A stretch of DNA of 64,000 nt from Streptomyces hygroscopicus (lineage in GTDB: Bacteria; Actinomycetota; Actinomycetes; Streptomycetales; Streptomycetaceae), in contig CP018627.1 in NCBI GenBank assembly GCA_002021875.1, forward strand, positions 1,178,001 to 1,242,000, written 5' to 3'. The notes under the pieces were generated by a model. That model searched no databases and was not told where the DNA came from. It saw nothing but the letters and a program-made list of their open reading frames with translations. The translations under genes and the position numbers were made by a program. Of this stretch, positions 1-7,805 are shown piece by piece (position 1 is the first letter of the stretch; each line of letters opens with the position of its first letter).

Positions 1-312
1 GGTGCCGCGGTCGTTGACGCGCACGATCAGCGACGCGTTGTTCGCGACGTTGGTGACCTTCACCCTGGTCCCGAACGGCAGCTGCGGATCGCGGCTCAGA
101 GAAGTCGCCGCGGTGTCCGCGTTGTTGTCGAAGAGTTCGCCGCTGGCGGTGTAGGCGCCGGGGGGTATGTAGCCGTAGTGCGTCGCCCAGCAGTTCTCAC
201 CGGCCGGCGGGGTGTCGCTGGTCGCGGCGGTGCTCGCCGGGGCGGCACCCAGCACGGCGGTCAGTGCGACGGCGGCTGCCGCCACTCGGCCGATCAGCGT
301 TCCCTTGCGCAT
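1..312 (-). CDS. Secreted RlpA/expansin-like double-psi beta-barrel protein (partial)
   Basis: The gene runs off the left edge, so only about 104 N-terminal residues are visible. The start is the ATG at 312. A signal peptide is clear: basic MRKG, an Ala/Val-rich core and an APASTAA cleavage zone. The mature part contains CWATHYGY, TASGELFDNNADTAA and LPFGTRVKVTN followed by VRVNDRG. These are hallmark motifs of the RlpA-like double-psi beta-barrel, which is related to expansin and barwin. It follows the GH128 gene by 58 bp on the same strand and is probably the third gene of that operon. Inference: it binds or loosens a polysaccharide wall; activity is unknown. The C-terminus, which might carry a further domain, is outside the window. 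Confidence 0.85.
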   Translation of the reverse strand, partial: MRKGTLIGRVAAAAVALTAVLGAAPASTAATSDTPPAGENCWATHYGYIPPGAYTASGELFDNNADTAATSLSRDPQLPFGTRVKVTNVANNASLIVRVNDRGT

Positions 313-370
313 GGCGGAGAACCTCACTTCGGGTTGTCGTGGTGTGGTGTGAGCGCGGGTGGACCGTTCG

Positions 371-1204
371 TCAGCCGGCCGCGCGGTAGGCGACGCCCGC
401 CTGGTTGGGCGTCGCGCCGTTGTAGAGACCGGTGCCGCCACGATCGGCGGACAGCGTGAACCACGCGTACCGCTCGACGAAGGACAGCCCCTGGAGCATG
501 GCGGTGGACTTGGTCACGAAGGCGGCCTGCTGGTCCGGGGTCGGATACCTCGGTGTACCGGTCGAGAAGTCGATCAGCGCGTATTCGGTGAGCCAGATCG
601 GCTTCTGGTAGCGGTCGTATGTGGCCTGGAGATAGCTCCGCAGCTGGTCGGTCGCGCGGGTGGGGTCGAAGTCCGCGCCGTACCAGTGCAGCGGGATGAA
701 GTCGACCGTGTGGCCGCGGTCGGCGGCGCCCTTCATGAAGCGGTCGAGCCAGCCGCCGGCGACGTCGCCGCCGTAGGCCACGGCGGGGGCACCGAGCCGC
801 ATACCGGTCGACTGCAGCCGGGGCCACAGGTCGAGGGCCTGCTCCACGGTCATGTTCGCCTGGCCGGCCATGTCCGGCTCATTGAATCCGAGCAGGGTCG
901 TGCCCTCGCTTTTCGCCCGGTCCAGCTCCGCGTCGGTCACCGAGCCCGGACCCCAGATCATGGGCACGAACTCGACACCGGCCGGGGCGTTGATCTGTTC
1001 CCGGCCGGAGGCCCAGGTGTAGAACCAGCCGACCTTGGCGTCGGACATCGCGGCGGTGACCCCGTTGAAGTTCCAGGCGCTGACGCCCTTCTTCTGCGCC
1101 GCGGCGGTGGCCGCGCCGGTGGCGCCCGCCTGACTGCCCGCGGTCAGCAGGGTCAGCACCGCCAGCAGTACGGCCAGAACGCGTATCCCGCGCATCCTGT
1201 GCAC
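371..1204 (-). CDS. Secreted GH128-type endo-beta-1,3-glucanase
   Basis: The 277-residue protein begins with a signal peptide (MHRMRGIRVLAVLLAVLTLL, then AGSQAGATG). The mature domain matches the Asl1-like/GH128 family: GVSAWNF at the start, MIWG, GFNEPDM containing the putative acid/base Glu, FIPLHWYG, and PIWLTEYAL containing the putative nucleophile Glu. Family members cleave beta-1,3-glucan such as fungal wall glucan or callose. It is a compact single-domain enzyme of normal length with no carbohydrate-binding module. It lies 52 bp downstream of the thaumatin-like gene and 58 bp upstream of the RlpA-like gene, all on the minus strand, so the three are probably co-transcribed. Confidence 0.88.
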   Translation of the reverse strand: MHRMRGIRVLAVLLAVLTLLTAGSQAGATGAATAAAQKKGVSAWNFNGVTAAMSDAKVGWFYTWASGREQINAPAGVEFVPMIWGPGSVTDAELDRAKSEGTTLLGFNEPDMAGQANMTVEQALDLWPRLQSTGMRLGAPAVAYGGDVAGGWLDRFMKGAADRGHTVDFIPLHWYGADFDPTRATDQLRSYLQATYDRYQKPIWLTEYALIDFSTGTPRYPTPDQQAAFVTKSTAMLQGLSFVERYAWFTLSADRGGTGLYNGATPNQAGVAYRAAG

Positions 1205-1256
1205 GTCGTCTCTCCCTTGCTCATCCGGTCTTGGGGTGAAGCGGCGGACCGGCCGG

Positions 1257-2057
1257 TCAGGCGGCGCTGTGGAAGGTGACGGTGAAACCGCTGCACTGGG
1301 CGCACTGCTGCATCACCTGGTTGCCCGGCTCCTGGTCCTGCTTGGACCAGCCGTAAGCCTTGGGGCAATGGGCGGCGATCATGTCGCTGTAGGGCGTCTT
1401 GGCGTCCCGGTTGGGGCTGGTGCACAGCATCGGTTTGCCGTCCGGCCAGCGCGTCAGATTGTCGGGGGGACACAGCGGGAGCAGGTTCTCCGAGCAGCCC
1501 ATGGTGCCGCATCCTCCGCCGCCCGTGACGTTCTTCGGGGCGATGGTGACCGGCTGCGAGAAGGCGTTGACGTAACTGACATTGTACCAGGGAGCGAGCG
1601 TGTCCTCGGTGTCGAAGTTGAACTCCGCGAGGCTGGTGGGCTGTTCGCTCCGCTCACAGTGGTCGGCGAATGCGCCGCAGTCCCCCACCAGGCAGTGGAA
1701 GGTGCTGCCCGATGTCCCGGTGCACCCTTGACGGGCGAAGAACTTGCCACGCCAGTGGCCGGGTTCCGCCGTTTCGGGAATCGTCACCGTGCCGGACTGT
1801 CCGGGCTCCAGGATGGGCAACGTGGCGAACGGCTTGGATCCGTCGTTGTTGACATCACTGCCGATCCATACGGTCTTCCCGGTGTCGTTGACGAACGTGA
1901 CCGTGTGGTCGACCGCCGAGGCTACGGCCGGTGCGGCGCGGGACGGCAGGTCCCCGCCGGTGCCGGGGGTGGCGGCCGCGCTGGTCCCGGATTGGGGGCT
2001 CAGGGCCACCAGGACCGCGACGGCCGCGGCGGCCAGGGCGGTCACGATTTTCCGCAT
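1257..2057 (-). CDS. Secreted thaumatin-like (PR-5 type) protein
   Basis: The start is ATG at 2057 (MRKIVTALAAAAVAVLVALS), a clear signal peptide; the longer upstream reading frame is not needed. The 266-residue product shows thaumatin-family landmarks in order: VTFVNDTGKTVWIG, WRGKFFARQGC, C.VGDCG, PTSLAEFNFD, WYNVSYVNAFSQPVTIAP, CPPDNL, C.SPNRD, YSDMIAAHCPKAYGW and a final FTVTFHS. About eleven cysteines are visible, fewer than the sixteen of plant thaumatins. Plant and fungal members bind beta-glucan and are often antifungal; bacterial members are rare and poorly studied. It is the first gene of the presumed operon with GH128 and the RlpA-like protein, behind the promoter at 2203-2243. Confidence 0.88.
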   Translation of the reverse strand: MRKIVTALAAAAVAVLVALSPQSGTSAAATPGTGGDLPSRAAPAVASAVDHTVTFVNDTGKTVWIGSDVNNDGSKPFATLPILEPGQSGTVTIPETAEPGHWRGKFFARQGCTGTSGSTFHCLVGDCGAFADHCERSEQPTSLAEFNFDTEDTLAPWYNVSYVNAFSQPVTIAPKNVTGGGGCGTMGCSENLLPLCPPDNLTRWPDGKPMLCTSPNRDAKTPYSDMIAAHCPKAYGWSKQDQEPGNQVMQQCAQCSGFTVTFHSAA

Positions 2058-2202
2058 GTTGTCTCTTTCGCCGCTGTCACGATCATGACAATCTTGACGC
2101 ACGAGAACTCTCCGAGGTCCGGCCCCAGATGAGGACATCCACGTGAGGGCATCCGCCCGAGGACATCCGCCTGAAGGCACGCTCCAGAGCTGACGGTCCC
2201 CC

Positions 2203-2243
2203 ATGACAGCGCCCCGAGCCATATATGTCAATGGTCTGGACCA
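2203..2243 (-). promoter_or_regulatory. DasR-type operator overlapping a sigma70-like promoter
   Basis: On the minus strand, TGGTCCAGACCA (2243-2232) differs at one position from the dre core TGGTCTAGACCA bound by the GntR regulator DasR. It is followed directly by a -35 box TTGACA (2231-2226), a 17-nt spacer and a -10-like TGTCAT (2208-2203). This layout, an operator abutting or overlapping the -35, is the one known from Streptomyces chitinase promoters. It points at the thaumatin-like gene whose ATG is about 146 bp downstream. Binding by DasR is an inference from the motif. Confidence 0.75.
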
Positions 2244-2268
2244 AAACCAGCCCGCACCCGGCCCCGGC

Positions 2269-2865
2269 TCAGGCCAGCGGGTGGCCGTACCGCGCCTGGA
2301 GAGACGTGAGGTCGGGCTCGCCGAACCGGTCACGCAGGAGGTGGAACGCATCGACCTTGTCGCTGCCGAATCTCCGCACATAGGTGGCGTAGGAGTCGGC
2401 GGTCAGGAACTTCGGTGGCGAGGTCTTGCTGTGGAACTTGTCCGCGTACATCACCAGTTGCTCCTCGGTGGTGTCGGCCGTGTAATCGGCCGGAGGGAGA
2501 GCCAGCTTCTGTGCACGGATGTCGTCCCGGGTGATGCCGACGCCCGTGTGGTGGGAGCAGAAGCGGCACAGGGGCTCCGGAAAGCCTTCCTGGCGGAGGA
2601 TCTCGTGGCCGAGGACTCCGTGGCGGATGTAGTTGCCCTCGTCGAGCCGGCCCGTGGGGTCGTAGAGCCGATACACACCGATGTCGTGAAGCAGTGCCCC
2701 CGCGCGGACGAGGGAGGCGTCGAGCCGTGGCCCGGCGCGCGCCATGAGCTGCTCCGCGATGTGGCAGACGATCTCGCAGTGGGTGTACACGAGGTCCAGG
2801 GCCCCACGCGTCGGCGCGTACTTCTCGTGCAGCGCACGCACCTCGTCGACGGTCGGCAGAATCAC
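2269..2865 (-). CDS. HD-domain phosphohydrolase-like protein
   Basis: A 198-residue protein if the GTG at 2865 (VILPTVDEVRALHEKYAP) is used; an ATG at 2898 would add eleven unlikely residues. The HD signature is ALLHDIGVYRL, preceded by a conserved-looking THCEIVCHIAEQL helix, with further histidines in RHGVLGHEIL and CSHHTG that could complete a metal site. HD proteins hydrolyse phosphoester bonds of nucleotides or second messengers, but the substrate cannot be predicted. It is transcribed away from the adjacent promoter region and has no obvious operon partner; the next gene upstream on the same strand starts after a 60-bp gap. Confidence 0.75.
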   Translation of the reverse strand: MILPTVDEVRALHEKYAPTRGALDLVYTHCEIVCHIAEQLMARAGPRLDASLVRAGALLHDIGVYRLYDPTGRLDEGNYIRHGVLGHEILRQEGFPEPLCRFCSHHTGVGITRDDIRAQKLALPPADYTADTTEEQLVMYADKFHSKTSPPKFLTADSYATYVRRFGSDKVDAFHLLRDRFGEPDLTSLQARYGHPLA

Positions 2866-2927
2866 CGCCGCAGCGTAACAATCACGACGGGCGCGCACGG
2901 CGGACGGCCGTGGTCAGGCAGTCGGCT

Positions 2928-3554
2928 TCACCCCACGCCGCTGGGACGGAACTGGACGCTGATCCGTGGTCCGGTGGCGCGGGAGGATTTGGGGATCGCG
3001 TGTTCCCAGGTCCGCTGGCAGGAGCCGCCCATCACCAGCAGATCGCCGTGGCCGAGCGGCCGTCGCATGGCGCTGCCGCCACCACGCGGGCGGAGCAGCA
3101 GGTCCCGGGGCGCACCCACGGACAGGATGGCGACCATGGTGTCCTCGGTTCTGCCGCGGCCGATGCGGTCGCCGTGCCAGGCCACGCTGTCCCGGCCGTC
3201 GCGGTAGTAGCACAGCCCGGCCGTGGTGAAGGGCTCCCCCAGCTCGGTGGCGTAGTACGTGGAGAGCGCCTCCCGGGCCCCGGACAGGACGGGATGCGGC
3301 AGCGGGTCCTCGGCGCCGTAGAACGCGAGCAGCCGTGGGACGTCCACCACCTGCTCGTACATGTGCCGCCGCTCGGCCTTCCAGGGGACCTCGGCGACGA
3401 GGCGGGAGAACAGGTCGTCCGCTCCCCTCAGCCACCCGGGCAGCAGATCGATCCAGGCCCCGGACCCGAGCTCGGTCCTGCGCATCCCGCGCAGCGAGCC
3501 GAGACCGATGTCGTCGGTCTGGTCGAAGAGCGAGCCCTGGAGATACGCACCCAT
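2928..3554 (-). CDS. AlkB-like 2OG-Fe(II) dioxygenase
   Basis: The start chosen is ATG at 3554 (MGAYLQGSLFD), giving 208 residues; the frame stays open upstream but without family-like sequence. The iron ligands are visible as the HGD triad in VAWHGDRIG and the distal His in TWEHAIPK. The 2-oxoglutarate-binding Arg lies in PRISVQFRP. LCYYRDG and DLLVMGG also match AlkB family members. Such enzymes demethylate alkylated bases or other substrates by oxidation. This is distinct from the canonical AlkB at 57666-58358, so the window holds two paralogues. The substrate of this one is unknown. Confidence 0.85.
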   Translation of the reverse strand: MGAYLQGSLFDQTDDIGLGSLRGMRRTELGSGAWIDLLPGWLRGADDLFSRLVAEVPWKAERRHMYEQVVDVPRLLAFYGAEDPLPHPVLSGAREALSTYYATELGEPFTTAGLCYYRDGRDSVAWHGDRIGRGRTEDTMVAILSVGAPRDLLLRPRGGGSAMRRPLGHGDLLVMGGSCQRTWEHAIPKSSRATGPRISVQFRPSGVG

Positions 3555-3575
3555 ATGTGCAGCGTACTCGTGTAA

Positions 3576-3869
3576 TCGAGCAAACGTTCTACAGGTGGAT
3601 GCGGAGATCCCGGCCGTGGCTCCTTCGGGGGTGACACCGCAGGTCAGCGGCCGGTCGCCGCCCCTGCACCGGCCCGCCGCACGACGCCTCGGACCCGCCC
3701 CCTCGGTCCGGACCGGGGCGGCGGCATCTGGCTGCACGTCGACCACGGCGGCCCCACGCGCGGCTGTGTCAGCCTCGGGAAGGGCCCCATGAAGGAGCTG
3801 CTCCGGGCGCTGGACCCGGCCCGTGAGCCCGTCGTCGTCATGGGGGACGCGGCGTCACTGGAACGCTGA
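3576..3869 (+). pseudogene. Remnant of an L,D-transpeptidase (YkuD) C-terminus
   Basis: From about 3711 to the TGA at 3867-3869 this frame reads GGGIWLHVDHGGPTRGCVSL, then MKELLRALDP and VVVMGDAASLER. This is the C-terminal catalytic section of YkuD-fold L,D-transpeptidases, with the active-site SHGxxxGC-type motif present as HGGPTRGC. Upstream the frame is open from 3576 but the sequence is Arg/Pro/Gly-rich and not family-like, and no usable start, signal peptide or N-terminal domain is present. It is best read as the surviving 3' end of a decayed gene. Streptomyces carry many YkuD paralogues, so loss of one would be tolerable. Confidence 0.7.
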
Positions 3870-3912
3870 GCGCCGGGCCGTGCACGGCGGAGCACCGGTG
3901 CGGTGACCGCCG

Positions 3913-4860
3913 TCACGGCAGCGGATCACTCCGGAAGCCGCTGCGGTGGGCACGACGGGTCAGCGGATGGTTGATGGCCTCCACCAGCCAGTCCAGGTCG
4001 GACTGCTGGGCCCGTACCGGGTTGCGCAGGGTACCGACCCCTTCGATGGAAATCTCCACGACGTCCCCGGCGTGGAGGGTGAAGTCGAGCGCGGGCACGA
4101 TGCCGGTACCGGTGGACAGCACGGCGCCGTCGGGGAAGGGCTGGGAGCGCCACAAGTGGTCCACCAGCCCCTGCGGGGTGCGGTGGAACGCGGCGGTGGA
4201 GGTGGACGCCCGGTAGGCCGCCTCGCCGTCGCGCCATACCGCCATGGTGATGTCCAGCGCGTCGGGCGCGTCGATCTCCCACGCGGGCACGATGGCCGAG
4301 GACACGGCGGCGCTTCCGGCGTAGATCTTGGCCTGGGGGAGGTAGAGCGGGTTCTCGCCCTCGATGGACCGTGAGCTGACGTCGTCGGCGACGAGATAGC
4401 CGACGGTCTCGCCGTACCGGTTGAGCACCAGCGCCAGTTCGGGCTCGGGGACGTTCAGCGCGGAGTCGTCCCGTACGGCGATCGGCTCACCGTCGGTCAC
4501 CACCCGCCAGGGCGGCGATTTGAAGAACAGCTCGGGGCGCTCGGCGTCGTAGATCCGCTCGTACACCGACTGCTCGGTGCTCTCCTCCACCCTGGCCTCG
4601 CGCGAGCGTTCATACGTCACCCCCGCCGCCCACAGTTCCATCAGCCCGTCCAGCGGTGGCAGCGGCAGGACGTCCGGCTCATGGACGGCCGCCGGTCCCG
4701 CGGCGGTGTTCTCCACCAGGGCCCGCAGCTCCGCCACGGACAGCCGCAGCAGCTCGGCGATGAGCGGCGCCCCGGGGAAGGCCCGTACCCCGCCGGTGTC
4801 GTCGGCCACTCCGGTCCGGACGGTCCCGGCGTCATCGGCGAAGCGCACGATGCGTGTCAT
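3913..4860 (-). CDS. Fumarylacetoacetate hydrolase (FAH) family protein
   Basis: The ATG at 4860 (MTRIVRFADDAG) is preceded by a strong purine-rich SD (GAGAGGAGAGGACAG), so this start is used although the frame stays open upstream into MFS-derived sequence. The 315-residue product has a divergent N-terminal part and a C-terminal FAH core. Visible features are LFFKSP, the metal-ligand motif PEPELALVLN, GYLVADDVSSR, LPQAKIYAGSA and the late GDVVEISIEGVGTLRNPV. Family members are hydrolases, decarboxylases or isomerases of beta-keto or hydroxy-muconate-like acids and use Mg2+ or Mn2+. Substrate is unknown. The preceding transporter remnant suggests an uptake-plus-catabolism pair that has lost its permease. 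Confidence 0.85.
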   Translation of the reverse strand: MTRIVRFADDAGTVRTGVADDTGGVRAFPGAPLIAELLRLSVAELRALVENTAAGPAAVHEPDVLPLPPLDGLMELWAAGVTYERSREARVEESTEQSVYERIYDAERPELFFKSPPWRVVTDGEPIAVRDDSALNVPEPELALVLNRYGETVGYLVADDVSSRSIEGENPLYLPQAKIYAGSAAVSSAIVPAWEIDAPDALDITMAVWRDGEAAYRASTSTAAFHRTPQGLVDHLWRSQPFPDGAVLSTGTGIVPALDFTLHAGDVVEISIEGVGTLRNPVRAQQSDLDWLVEAINHPLTRRAHRSGFRSDPLP

Positions 4861-4881
4861 CTGTCGTCCTCTCCTCTCGTG

Positions 4882-5274
4882 ACGGTGTAGTCGGTCTCCT
4901 ACCCAGCGGAGGGCGGTGGCCGCGCACACGCCGGCCGCCACGATGACGGTGATGGCGTAGAGCCCCGTGGCTCCCGGGCCGGTCCCGACTCCGCGACCCC
5001 CATTCAGATACGGGCCCAGGAAGCCACCGAGGTTGCCGAACTCGGAGATCAGCGCGATGGTTCCGGCCATATGGGCGCCGGACAGGATGGTCGGCGGCAC
5101 GGTCCAGAACACCGGCTGCGCCCAGGAAACCGAAGGCGGCCATGCACAGGGTGGCGATGGCGGGGCCGGAGGAAGCAGCACCCCGCCGAGCAGGCCGACG
5201 ACGGTCAGCGCCCGGGCGAGCCGCAGCGGCCCGCGCCGGTCGCCGCTGAGGTCCGAGATGCTGGAATGCCGCAA
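4882..5274 (-). pseudogene. MFS transporter remnant with two compensating frameshifts
   Basis: The minus strand encodes QPVFWTVPPTILSG, GTIALISEFGNLGGFLGPYLNG and ATGLYAITVIVAAGVCAATAL. This is the C-terminal half of an MFS permease of the anion:cation symporter type. Upstream, HSSISDLSGDRRGPLRLARAL resembles the loop before transmembrane helix 9 or 10. Between LLPPAPP and QPVFW the family sequence IATLCMAAFGFLGA is found only in another frame, so one frameshift leaves the frame at about 5180 and a second restores it at about 5115. The N-terminal half is missing. No stop separates the remnant from the downstream FAH gene, but the good SD at the FAH start argues against a real fusion protein. 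Confidence 0.7.
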
Positions 5275-5325
5275 GGTCCTGGAGCGGGGCGCCCGCCGCG
5301 AGGGGGCACACCATGCCCCGCCTGG

Positions 5326-6483
5326 TCAGATGTCGCGCCGTGCGAGGAAGCCCAGCAGGGTGCGCAGCTCGGCGCTCGCGCGAGGCACGAGCGGCAGACC
5401 GTCCAGGCACTGCTCCACGGCGGCGATGTGACGGTCGGCCTCCGCCAGGGCCGCGGAGCGGCCACCGGCCTGCTCGATCAGATCGGCCGCCCGGCGCGTG
5501 GTGGCGTCGTCCGGGGTGTCCGGGGACTCCTCCAGGAGCGTGGCCAACTGCCCGGCGGCCGAGGCACCGGGGCCGCGGGCGCTCAGGGCGGCGAGCACCG
5601 GGAAGGTCTTCTTGCGCTGCCGCAGGTCGCGGTGGACGGGTTTGCCGGTGACCGCGGGGTCGCCCCAGATGCCCAGCAGGTCGTCCGCCACCTGGAACGC
5701 CACGCCCATATGCCGTCCGGCCCGGTCCAGGGCGGTCACGGTGCTCTCCGGCGCCCCGGCGAGCGCGGCGCCCAAGGCGGCGGCGCAGCCGAGCAGCGCG
5801 CCGGTCTTGTGCTCGGCCATCCTGCGGTACTCCTCAGGCCCCACCGCCGTAGCTCCCGTCCAGGGGCGCGACTCGAAGAGCAGGTCGTCCGCCTGGCCGC
5901 GGACGAGGTCGCCGAGGGCCACGCTCAGGCGCCGCACCGCGGCCGCGGCTCCGGCGCCGGGTACGGCGGCCAGCGCCTCCACGGCCAGCGCGAACAGGGC
6001 GTCACCGGCGAGCACGGCCGGGCCGGTCCCGTACGCCTTCCACACGGTGGGGCGGGTGCGGCGGGTCTGGTCGCCGTCCATGATGTCGTCGTGCAGCAGC
6101 GAGAAGGTGTGCACCAGCTCCACCGCCACCGCTCCGGCCACCGCCGCCTCGCCGGATGCCCCGGCCGCCTCCGCGCACAGCACGGCCAGGGCCTGCCGCA
6201 CGCCCTTGCCGCCCGCTCCCTCGGCGGGCGTACCGCCCACATCGCACCAGCCGAAGGAGTACGCGGCCATCTCGCCGACCCATGGGTGCAGCCGGCCGAC
6301 CGTCTCGGCCAGCGCCGGGCGCACCAACTCCCGGCAGCGGCCCAGGGTTTCGCCCGCGGTCGCGATGGGCTCGCCTGCGGTCGCCGTGGTCTCGTGCGCG
6401 GTCTGGTGCGCGGTCGCGGTGGTCTCGTCCGCGGTCGCAGGTGTCTCGTATGCCCCGAGGAGCACGGGGAAAGCCGTCGTCAC
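5326..6483 (-). CDS. Polyprenyl (GGPP-type) diphosphate synthase
   Basis: The GTG start at 6483 overlaps the stop of the upstream TPR gene by 4 bp (GTGA), and gives 385 residues. The first Asp-rich motif is LLHDDIMDGD with RRTRP after it; the second is QVADDLLGIWGD followed by GKPVHRDLRQRKKTFP, which is typical of bacterial trans-prenyltransferases. It condenses isopentenyl diphosphate with allylic diphosphates, with product length not predictable here. An Ala/Thr-rich repeat segment (ATADETTATAHQT and related) of about 35 residues follows the N-terminus and comes from an 18-bp minisatellite near 6350-6450. No terpene cyclase lies nearby, so its product must be used elsewhere or by an unrecognised neighbour. 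Confidence 0.9.
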   Translation of the reverse strand: MTTAFPVLLGAYETPATADETTATAHQTAHETTATAGEPIATAGETLGRCRELVRPALAETVGRLHPWVGEMAAYSFGWCDVGGTPAEGAGGKGVRQALAVLCAEAAGASGEAAVAGAVAVELVHTFSLLHDDIMDGDQTRRTRPTVWKAYGTGPAVLAGDALFALAVEALAAVPGAGAAAAVRRLSVALGDLVRGQADDLLFESRPWTGATAVGPEEYRRMAEHKTGALLGCAAALGAALAGAPESTVTALDRAGRHMGVAFQVADDLLGIWGDPAVTGKPVHRDLRQRKKTFPVLAALSARGPGASAAGQLATLLEESPDTPDDATTRRAADLIEQAGGRSAALAEADRHIAAVEQCLDGLPLVPRASAELRTLLGFLARRDI

Positions 6484-7526
6484 AGTGCCACCTCCATGAC
6501 CTCCGTGAGGCCGAACTCCTCCCGGGCACGGTCCACCATCCGGCGGGCGTGCCGCAGCCCGATCCGCTCCAGCACACCGGCCAGTTCGGACAGGTCCTCG
6601 TCGGTCCGGGCTCGGTCGCGGCCCAGTCGGGCCAGGGACTTGATGAGTCCGAGCCGGGCGAGGCCCTCGCCGCGTGGCTCGCTCATGTCGCGGAACTCCT
6701 CCAGGGCCTGCTCGTACATCGCGCGGGCCTCCTCGTAACGGCCCGCGCGATAGAACACGTTGCCGCGCATCTTGTGGTTGTACGCGAGCGCGCTCACCAG
6801 GTTCATCTCGCGGCAGGTCAGTTCGGCCCCGGAGAGCAGCTCCAGTGCGCGCTCCACGTCCCCGTCGCGTACGGAGACGATGTCGGCCATGCCCCGCAGC
6901 GCCCATGCGTGTCCGCGCCGGTCATCGGCGCCCGCGGCTATCTCCGCGGCCTCCTGGAACATCGCGTAGGCCGAGTCGTACGACCCGGTGTTGCGGTGCA
7001 TCTGGGCGATGCCCTCCAGCGCCCATACGGTGTGCCGCGCCTCGCCGCGCTTCCGTGCCTCGGCGAGGAGCCGCTCGTGCAGCGCGCCCACGGCCTCGTA
7101 GTCGCCCTGGATGCGGCCGGTCTCCGCCATCCCGGCAAGCGAGTAGCCACGGACGACGATGTCCCCGCCGCGTTCGCCGAATTCGGCCGCGAGTCCGAGC
7201 AGCCGCCACGCCAGCGCCAGCGCGCCCCGCTGCCGGGCGAGCGTGCCTCCGCTCCACAGCGCCCACGCCATCGCTCCGACGTCCCCCGCCGCACGGGCCG
7301 CCCGGTAACTGGCCTTCCACTCGCGGTCGGCCTCGCCCACCTGCCCCAGCCTCCGGTGCGCCTCGGCGACCGCGAGCCCCGCGCGGGCCGCCTCGCCCGG
7401 GGAGCCGCCCCGCTCGGCCGCCCGCAACTGCTCGGTGCCCGCCGCCAGCACGTCGACCAGCGAGGAGTTCACGGACAGGGTGGTGAGGGAGCCCTGGTAC
7501 TCAGGAGCGAATGCTTTGCCGTACAT
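6480..7526 (-). CDS. Tetratricopeptide-repeat protein
   Basis: The start is taken as ATG at 7526 (MYGKAFAPEYQG), giving 348 residues; upstream codons fall in the operator region. The protein is an alpha-solenoid with several TPR-like units, for example ALEGIAQMHRNTGSYDSAYAMFQEAAEI, LRGMADIVSVRDGDVERALELL and KMRGNVFYRAGRYEEARAMYEQALEEF in outline. There is no catalytic motif, signal peptide or membrane segment. Its 4-bp overlap with the prenyl synthase start implies translational coupling and suggests a scaffold or partner for that enzyme. This is inferred from coupling only. Expression is probably governed by the palindrome cluster 45-100 bp upstream. Confidence 0.8.
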   Translation of the reverse strand: MYGKAFAPEYQGSLTTLSVNSSLVDVLAAGTEQLRAAERGGSPGEAARAGLAVAEAHRRLGQVGEADREWKASYRAARAAGDVGAMAWALWSGGTLARQRGALALAWRLLGLAAEFGERGGDIVVRGYSLAGMAETGRIQGDYEAVGALHERLLAEARKRGEARHTVWALEGIAQMHRNTGSYDSAYAMFQEAAEIAAGADDRRGHAWALRGMADIVSVRDGDVERALELLSGAELTCREMNLVSALAYNHKMRGNVFYRAGRYEEARAMYEQALEEFRDMSEPRGEGLARLGLIKSLARLGRDRARTDEDLSELAGVLERIGLRHARRMVDRAREEFGLTEVMEVAL

Positions 7527-7570
7527 GGATGCCTTTCCGTCTGTTGTTCCCAGGAGCACGCGACTGTCCG

Positions 7571-7628
7571 CTATACACCGAGTGCATACACCGCGAGTAT
7601 GCACTCCATGTATACATGCCGTGTATAG
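7571..7628. promoter_or_regulatory. Nested inverted repeats (multi-operator control region)
   Basis: This AT-richer patch between the divergent TPR and HglS genes contains three dyads. CTATACAC (7571-7578) pairs with GTGTATAG (7621-7628). AGTGCATAC (7581-7589) pairs with GTATGCACT (7597-7605) around a 7-nt spacer. CATGTATACATG (7607-7618) is a perfect 12-bp palindrome. All share a TATAC/GTATG-like half-site. The position fits binding of a repressor or activator upstream of the TPR-prenyl synthase operon. The regulator is not identified. Confidence 0.65.
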
Positions 7629-7805
7629 GTGACAGGAAACCGGCCCCGCCAAGGTCACCGGTGCTGTGCGTCCGTTGCCGATCAAGACGCGACCGAGGCC
7701 GGGGAGGTTTACCCACCGGCTCCGCGGGTGGCAAAAACTTATGGACCGGGCTCGGCCCTCCCGCCCCGATCCGGCAGGTCCCCGACGGAAAGGCAGAAAC
7801 CACCC

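Noticed and set aside
2203..2243. Operator controlling the HD-domain gene
   Set aside because: The HD gene is transcribed toward this site, so the promoter lies beyond its stop and points to the thaumatin-like gene.
4861..5274. MFS-FAH fusion protein
   Set aside because: A strong SD immediately before the FAH ATG and the truncated, frame-damaged permease sequence argue for separate translation of FAH only.
7571..7628. Factor-independent terminator
   Set aside because: The dyads are AT-rich, nested, lack a U-run and lie upstream of both divergent genes, so an operator is the better reading.
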